A stretch of 64,000 nt of DNA from an uncultured Faecalibacterium sp. (GTDB lineage: Bacteria; Bacillota; Clostridia; Oscillospirales; Ruminococcaceae), in contig CAKTCK010000005.1 in the NCBI GenBank assembly GCA_934539245.1, positions 1 to 64,000 on the forward strand, in the 5' to 3' direction. Both the position numbers and the translations under genes were made by a program. Shown piece by piece: positions 59,640-64,000 of the stretch (position 1 is the first letter of the stretch; each line of letters opens with the position of its first letter). Under the pieces are notes generated by a model. That model was given only the letters and a program-made list of their open reading frames with translations. It did not search any database and was not told where the DNA came from.

Positions 59640-59653
59640 TATGATTTTATACC

Positions 59654-59692
59654 AAAAAAGGCTGCTGCACGCACGGTGCAGCAGCCTTTTTT
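59654..59692. terminator. Bidirectional terminator
   Basis: A perfect 17-bp stem, 59654-59670 with 59676-59692, begins AAAAAAGGCTGCTGCAC and ends in TTTTTT. It separates the converging DnaJ and lipoprotein genes. Confidence 0.9.
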
Positions 59693-59718
59693 CTGCTTAC
59701 AAATGTAAGGGGATGCTC

Positions 59719-60198
59719 TTACTTCTGGGGAGCCTCGAAAGCAATGGCAGTAGCACCGGCAGCGGCGTCCACGCTCTTCAGAGAGATGGGAGCCACCTCG
59801 TAGTGCAGGGTGTCAAAGCTCTGGGTATTGCCGTCCTCGGTGGTGAACTCCAGAACGTAGACAACGTCGCCCTGCTTGTCAGCCTCGACGTCGCGGGTGA
59901 TGACGATGCTCTCGCCGTCAGCCAGACCCTCGCCTGCCAGGTTCTCGCCCTTGTCCTCAGAGCCTGCATCGTACAGGTACAGCTCGGTCACCTTGCTGCC
60001 GGTGGTGTTGTACACAGTGTACTCGGCAGAAGTTGCCTCGGCCTCAGAGGAAGCGGCCTCGGAGGAAGCAGCCTCGGAAGAGGCAGCAGCAGAGGATGCG
60101 GTGGAGGATGCAGCGGTAGAGGCAGAGCCGCCGCAGGCGGTCATGCCGACAGCCAGTGCCAGAGCAGCAGCGGCAATTGCAACAGTCTTGAGCTTCAT
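59719..60198 (-). CDS. Small secreted lipoprotein
   Basis: 159 residues. Signal peptide MKLKTVAIAAAALALAVGMTAC with the lipobox Cys at residue 22. A Ser/Ala/Glu linker with repeated SSEAA units (about 25-55) leads to a beta-rich domain (EYTVYNTTGSKVTELYLYDAG onward). The start at 60198 has GGAG-type bases upstream and matches a signal peptide; the longer frame does not. The function is unknown. Its promoter overlaps a perfect 30-bp palindrome. Confidence 0.88.
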   Translation of the reverse strand: MKLKTVAIAAAALALAVGMTACGGSASTAASSTASSAAASSEAASSEAASSEAEATSAEYTVYNTTGSKVTELYLYDAGSEDKGENLAGEGLADGESIVITRDVEADKQGDVVYVLEFTTEDGNTQSFDTLHYEVAPISLKSVDAAAGATAIAFEAPQK

Positions 60199-60282
60199 AG
60201 GGATTATCTCCTTTTTCTTCTTTTTTCTGGTTTCAGGCCTCCGGCAGCATACCAACTGCCTTGGTTGGTCCGATGTTCTTCC

Positions 60283-60324
60283 ATTATACGCACGTTGACG
60301 AAAAAAGCAAGCTTTTTTCGTCAA
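60283..60324 (-). promoter_or_regulatory. Lipoprotein promoter with overlapping perfect palindrome
   Basis: Minus-strand TATAAT at 60288-60283 and TTGCTT at 60310-60305, 16-bp spacer. The -35 lies at the centre of a perfect palindrome (60295-60324, 14-bp arms beginning TTGACG, 2-bp centre). A dimeric regulator binding here would block the promoter. Confidence 0.65.
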
Positions 60325-60472
60325 AAATCAACGATGAAGCAAGAACTGTTACTATTTTGACATGAATTTGGCACATTTTAGGAAACGCAAACTTGAAGCA
60401 AATCGTTGACGCCCCTTCTGCTCTGCCCCGTGTGCTTGCCGGGGAGCGGACGAAACAATTTTTATTTCCCCC

Positions 60473-60522
60473 TTGACAGCTGCCCACCGCTATTGTATAC
60501 TGTGCATTGTGAACAACGTTCA
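60473..60522 (+). promoter_or_regulatory. tetR promoter and operator
   Basis: TTGACA (60473-60478), 17-bp spacer, TATACT (60496-60501), then TGAAC-AAC-GTTCA (60510-60522) at the expected transcript start. The same operator shape is found at 61145-61157. Confidence 0.8.
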
Positions 60523-60548
60523 TGTTGGGAGGTGAGCGTACGAATCCA

Positions 60549-61097
60549 ATGGCAACGTCCAAAGCGGACATCCTGAAGACCAGCCGGGAACTGATCCAGC
60601 AAAACGGCTGGGCAGCGGTCAACATCCGTGCCGTCGCGGCCGCCTGCGGGGTCTCCGTGGGCTGCATCTACAACTACTTCGGCTCCAAGACCGAGCTGGT
60701 AAGCGCAGCCGTGGAAAGCATCTGGAACGACATCTTCCACCACCCGGAGGATGAAACCGTGTTTCAGGACACCCTGTCCTGCATCCGGTGGATGTACCGG
60801 CAGATGGAATACGGCTGCCAGCAGTATCCCGGCTTCTTCACCCACCATGCGCTGGGCTTTGTGCGACAGGACACTGCCGGCGGCAAGCAGCAGATGCGGC
60901 AGACATGGCAGCACATTCTGGATGCTTTGTGCAACGTGCTGCGCCACGATGCCAAAGTCCGTCCTGACGCCTTTACCGAGCAGTTCACCCCGGAGCAGTT
61001 TGCGGGCATCCTGTTCTCCCTGATGCTGTCTGCGGTGGTGCAGCAGAGTTTCGACCCCTCTGCGGTGCTGGAGATCGTGCGCAGAACCATTTATTAA
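60549..61097 (+). CDS. TetR/AcrR-family transcriptional regulator
   Basis: 182 residues. The N-terminal helix-turn-helix is ADILKTSRELIQQNGWAAVNIRAVAAACGVSVGCIYNYFGSKTELVSAAVESIW (about 6-58), and the rest is a helical ligand-binding domain. ATG 60549 is about 13 bp after GGAGGTGA, a long spacing; the in-frame ATG 60522 overlaps the operator and has no site. It probably represses itself and the membrane-protein gene at 61298, both of which carry TGAAC-N3-GTTCA. Confidence 0.88.
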   Translation: MATSKADILKTSRELIQQNGWAAVNIRAVAAACGVSVGCIYNYFGSKTELVSAAVESIWNDIFHHPEDETVFQDTLSCIRWMYRQMEYGCQQYPGFFTHHALGFVRQDTAGGKQQMRQTWQHILDALCNVLRHDAKVRPDAFTEQFTPEQFAGILFSLMLSAVVQQSFDPSAVLEIVRRTIY

Positions 61098-61107
61098 GCA
61101 AAAAACA

Positions 61108-61133
61108 TCCCACAGTCCTTGTGGGAGTTTTTT
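61108..61133 (+). terminator. Terminator after the tetR gene
   Basis: TCCCACA (61108-61114) pairs with TGTGGGA (61120-61126), followed by GTTTTTTAAA. Confidence 0.75.
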
Positions 61134-61144
61134 AAACCCGAATA

Positions 61145-61157
61145 TGAACACTGTTCA
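61145..61157 (+). promoter_or_regulatory. TetR-type operator before the membrane-protein gene
   Basis: TGAAC-ACT-GTTCA, the same half-sites and spacing as the site in the tetR promoter at 60510-60522. It lies 140 bp before ATG 61298. Confidence 0.75.
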
Positions 61158-61297
61158 ATTTGGTTTCTGTGCCCCGCAGACCATACTACTGCAAGCCCTT
61201 TTCCCTACGATGCCTCCGGTACGGCTCTGCCGCGCCGGTTCTCTATAAAATCAAAAAACAAAACCTGCGATCAAAAACAAACAAAGGAGACAAACGT

Positions 61298-61972
61298 ATG
61301 AGAGCTATTATTGAGACCGTTTTCGACATCTTCTATCTGGTCACCGTGCTCACGGTGGGTATCCGCATGATCCGCGGCAGCAAGGCCGGCACCCAGTTCC
61401 GCCTGTTCGGCCTGATGGCCGTGGTGCTGGGCGCGGGCGACTCCTTCCATCTGGTGCCCCGCGCACTGGCGCTGTGCACCACCGGTCTGGAAAGCTACGC
61501 TGTGCCGCTGGGTCTGGGCAAGTGGATCACCTCTGTGACCATGACCGTGTTCTATGTGCTGCTGTACTACGTCTGGCGCAAGAGCTACCAGATCGAGGGG
61601 CAGAAGAACGTGACCGCCGCGGTGTACGCCCTGTCCGCTGTGCGCATCGTGCTGTGCATGATGCCGCAGAACCAATGGCTCACCAACCACACCCCGCTGG
61701 CATGGGGCATCCTGCGCAATGTGCCCTTTGCCCTGCTGGGTCTGCTGATAATCGTGCTGTTCTACCGCAGCGCCAAGCAGAACAATGATAAGGCTTTCCG
61801 CTGGATGTGGCTGACCATCGTGCTGAGCTTCGGCTTCTATCTCCCCGTGGTGCTGTGGGCAGACGTCAACCCCCTGATCGGTATGCTGATGATCCCCAAG
61901 ACCTGCGCCTACGTCTGGACCGTACTCATCGGCTACAACGCCATGAAGGCCGAAACTGGCAAGCAGAACTGA
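61298..61972 (+). CDS. Polytopic membrane protein under predicted TetR control
   Basis: 224 residues with about six or seven membrane helices (FDIFYLVTVLTVGI, LFGLMAVVLGAG, WITSVTMTVFYVLLYYV, VPFALLGLLIIVLFY, IVLSFGFYLPVVLWA, YVWTVLIGY). No transporter motif is recognised. AAAGGAG precedes ATG 61298; the frame from 61160 has no ribosome site. Position after tetR with a shared operator implies that it is induced by whatever ligand the regulator senses. It could be an exporter, an enzyme of lipids, or a sensor. Confidence 0.75.
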   Translation: MRAIIETVFDIFYLVTVLTVGIRMIRGSKAGTQFRLFGLMAVVLGAGDSFHLVPRALALCTTGLESYAVPLGLGKWITSVTMTVFYVLLYYVWRKSYQIEGQKNVTAAVYALSAVRIVLCMMPQNQWLTNHTPLAWGILRNVPFALLGLLIIVLFYRSAKQNNDKAFRWMWLTIVLSFGFYLPVVLWADVNPLIGMLMIPKTCAYVWTVLIGYNAMKAETGKQN

Positions 61973-62023
61973 GCCTGCACCTCCCCCGCTGCTTAACATA
62001 AAGGGACTGCACAAGACCCAGCA

Positions 62024-62086
62024 AAAAGACCAGAACTGTATCAAGCCCTGAAAAGGCTTTACAGTTCCGGTCTTTTGTTTTTTATA
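62024..62086. terminator. Bidirectional terminator
   Basis: AAAAGACCAGAACTGTA (62024-62040) pairs with TACAGTTCCGGTCTTTT (62060-62076) with one mismatch; TGTTTTTTAT follows. It separates the membrane-protein gene from the converging glycosyltransferase. Confidence 0.8.
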
Positions 62087-62088
62087 AA

Positions 62089-63690
62089 TTATTCGCCGTC
62101 CGTCAGCTCTTTTACAATTCTTGTCAGAGTGGCCACATAGGATTCGTTGGAGAACTGCTGCTCATACAGGCGGCGGCAGTCGTCGTGCATGGCAGCCAGC
62201 ATCTCCGGGTGCTCAATAGCCCAAGCCAGCTTGTCGGCCAGCTGCTGCGGGTCGTCGTCCTTGTAGAGGAAACCGTCCACACTCTCGGTCACAAGTCCCG
62301 CCGTGCCGGTATGCTCCGATACGATGGAGGGCTTGCCGAAGATCAGACCCTCGGTGACAAAGGTGGGCATGGGGTCATCCCGGGAGGCGCACACCACGCA
62401 GTTGCACTGCTCCATCAGGGATTTGACCTCCGGGCGCTCTAACCGCTTGCGGTAGAAAACGGTCTGGGGGTAGTCCCGCACCAGACTGTCCACGGCGTTG
62501 TACATCCCCTTGTCGGCGGCTTTGCCCACAAAGAGGAAGGCGGCTTTTTCCCGCACCTCAGAGGGCAGCAGCCGGATGGCATTGCAGAAGATATCCGGGC
62601 CCTTGCGAGGCTCCAGCGAGCCTACCGTTACAAAGAGGGGACGTCCCCCGGCAAAGCTGATATCGTAAGGCGGGAACTGCTCGGCGGCGTAGTCCGGCAG
62701 ACCGTAGATCAACTGCTCGATGGCAAAATCCGGCCTTACCGAATGCATGGCGGCGGTGGCGTGGGAGCCTACGGCGCAGATGTGTACATTTTTGCCCAGC
62801 TCCCGAGGGATCTTGTGGGAAATGAAGGGATAGCCTGCAAAGGCGTCGTGCAGCCACCACAGCACCGGCACAAAAGAGCCGTTCAAAGTGCACACCACCG
62901 GTGCTTCCACCACCGTGTTGGCAAGCACAAAGTCTGCACTGGTCGCCAGCCCCCACAGGGCGCTGGAGGTAACGCAGTCCGGGCGGGTGACCACAGCGGC
63001 ACCGGCATCCAGAAACAATTGCAGCGGGCCTTCATCCGCAGGACCCAACACCACCACCTCAAAGCCCAAGCTGCGCAGCACCGGCACGGCACTTACCAGC
63101 ACGATGGGTGCACCGGTCATGGTCAGCTCGTGGCTCAAAATCAGTGCACGGCGTCCCTTGGCGGAGAACACGTCCTCGGCGCACAGCTCCCGGCGGAAAT
63201 GCAGCAGCGCCTGCGGGATGCAGCAGCTGTGCTGTGCCATGGCATGAGCCAGACGCAGCAGTTCGGTAACGCTGTCCTTGCCCCGGGCGGCGGCGCGCAC
63301 TTTGTCCAGCAGCGCGCGGGACACCATGGCGCAACGGCTGCCGGGCAGGTGCCGGGTGCTCAGGTACAGGGCGGTGGAGCCGTCAAAGCCAAAGGAGGCA
63401 TCACAGACCGCAAGGTCTGCGCCCTCCCGCAGGGCAGCGGCAAAATAAGTCAGGGCAGTGGGGACGCACTCCACATCCTCGCTCACCAGCAGCACCCCTG
63501 CCACATCGGGGGTCAGCTCGCCCTCCAGCGCAGTCACCAGACGGAACTTGCGGTGCAGCTGGTTTTGCAGCGCCGTTTCCAGCGCCTTGTGACGTCCCGG
63601 CGCGTAGACCAGAAGATAGGTGCTCTGGGTATCGGTATAGACCTGTGCAGACAATTGCTTGCGTTGAAGGGTACTGTAACTGGTGTACAT
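62089..63690 (-). CDS. Glycosyltransferase (GT4-type C-terminal domain)
   Basis: 533 residues. The C-terminal half (about 310-530) is a GT-B family 4 domain: FVTVGSLEPRKGPDIFCNAI, AAFLFVGKAADKG, and the nucleotide-sugar E-x7-E region RDDPMPTFVTEGLIFGKPSIVSE. The N-terminal half has a Rossmann-like SHELTMTGAPIVLVSAVPVLRSLG, typical of the acceptor side, and an extra first 150 residues of uncertain role. Likely involved in surface polysaccharide or glycoprotein synthesis. GGAGG lies 8 bp before ATG 63690. The next gene upstream is cut by the window edge. Confidence 0.88.
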   Translation of the reverse strand: MYTSYSTLQRKQLSAQVYTDTQSTYLLVYAPGRHKALETALQNQLHRKFRLVTALEGELTPDVAGVLLVSEDVECVPTALTYFAAALREGADLAVCDASFGFDGSTALYLSTRHLPGSRCAMVSRALLDKVRAAARGKDSVTELLRLAHAMAQHSCCIPQALLHFRRELCAEDVFSAKGRRALILSHELTMTGAPIVLVSAVPVLRSLGFEVVVLGPADEGPLQLFLDAGAAVVTRPDCVTSSALWGLATSADFVLANTVVEAPVVCTLNGSFVPVLWWLHDAFAGYPFISHKIPRELGKNVHICAVGSHATAAMHSVRPDFAIEQLIYGLPDYAAEQFPPYDISFAGGRPLFVTVGSLEPRKGPDIFCNAIRLLPSEVREKAAFLFVGKAADKGMYNAVDSLVRDYPQTVFYRKRLERPEVKSLMEQCNCVVCASRDDPMPTFVTEGLIFGKPSIVSEHTGTAGLVTESVDGFLYKDDDPQQLADKLAWAIEHPEMLAAMHDDCRRLYEQQFSNESYVATLTRIVKELTDGE

Positions 63691-63724
63691 TGATCCAACT
63701 CCTCCGGCAGAATATCGGGCGGGC

Positions 63725-64000
63725 TCAGTGGCCGCCGCGCAGCAGGTTCAGCAGTCTGCGCAACGGGGCGGTCAGCCGCCAGCTGCTGCTGGCGCGCATC
63801 GTTTCCAGCGAGACCTGATATTCGTGCTGGATGCCCTGCAAGGTCAGCAGCTGCTGGTTCAGCCGCATACACTCGGCGCGGCTGGCCTGCAGTACCTCGT
63901 CCGCTTCCTGTGCGGCGGCGGCGTTTTTCAGCTTCAGGTCGTTCAGTGCCCGCAGCAGAGATTTGCCGGGCTGCTCGTGCAGAAAACGCCCCAGCGGGTA
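63725..64000 (-). CDS. C-terminal end of a glycosyltransferase-like protein (partial)
   Basis: 92 codons of a frame that enters from beyond the right edge and ends with TGA at 63727-63725. The visible part is a coiled coil (ALNDLKLKNAAAAQEADEVLQ ... QQLLTLQGIQHEYQ) ending in SSSWRLTAPLRRLLNLLRGGH. The S-W-R-L-T-A-P-L-R motif after a coiled coil is common in multi-domain surface-glycan glycosyltransferases. It ends 34 bp before the glycosyltransferase at 63690, so the two are probably cotranscribed. Confidence 0.7.
   Translation of the reverse strand, partial: YPLGRFLHEQPGKSLLRALNDLKLKNAAAAQEADEVLQASRAECMRLNQQLLTLQGIQHEYQVSLETMRASSSWRLTAPLRRLLNLLRGGH

Overview
The window looks like a Gram-positive, low-branching Firmicute of the Oscillospiraceae/Ruminococcaceae type, and Faecalibacterium is the best guess. 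This rests on the gene families, strong AGGAGG ribosome sites, sigma-A promoters, and the contrast between a GC-rich chromosome and an AT-richer insertion. The genus is an inference from memory of gene content; no search was run.

Positions 1 to about 24.7 kb are an integrated mobile element lying against the 3' side of tRNA-Val(CAC) at 24757-24833. From left to right it holds: a plasmid/phage-like recombination block (DUF932, YqaJ exonuclease, single-strand annealing protein, AAA/PD-(D/E)XK protein, DUF3846, LPD28, serine recombinase); a leftward operon of a WYL regulator, an 86-aa protein, a dynamin-like GTPase with an N-terminal helix-turn-helix, a coiled-coil protein, an HNH protein with a glycine-rich membrane tail, and a SUKH protein; a divergent XRE regulator; a membrane-less FtsH-like AAA+/M41 protease; a compact mobilization module (ribbon-helix-helix protein and short relaxase); an excisionase-like protein; an orphan coiled-coil protein; a 571-aa unknown protein paired with a HerA/VirD4-type ATPase; a second excisionase-like protein; a zinc-ribbon tyrosine integrase; and a HipA-like kinase. 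The WYL-dynamin-HNH-SUKH operon is the best candidate for an undescribed system, possibly anti-phage defence.

From 24.8 to 31.1 kb the chromosome carries a small Cys-rich membrane protein, a regulatory knot (S24 repressor opposite an HTH protein coupled to a sigma-like regulator), trmO, a LysR regulator, a glycerophosphodiesterase, purC, and a compact transcription unit encoding a 26-residue peptide.

From 31.2 to 39.8 kb, all on the minus strand, is a type II fatty-acid operon in the order acpP-accD-accA-fabH-fabK-fabK-like-fabD-fabG-fabF-fabZ. Genes are often joined by stop/start overlaps. From 39.9 to 52.8 kb, also minus, is the division and cell-wall cluster mraZ-rsmH-ftsL-PBP-murF-(mraY-like)-ftsW-murG-divIB-murE. 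murD is missing, murE is displaced to the end, and the gene in the mraY slot has lost the catalytic residues of MraY.

From 52.9 to 64 kb are rsmD with a coiled-coil gene, a flavoprotein, a GH2 glycosidase, a zinc-ribbon/DUF5685/DnaJ trio, a serine-rich lipoprotein, a TetR regulator with matching operators at its own promoter and before a membrane protein, and two glycosyltransferase-type genes, the last cut by the window edge.
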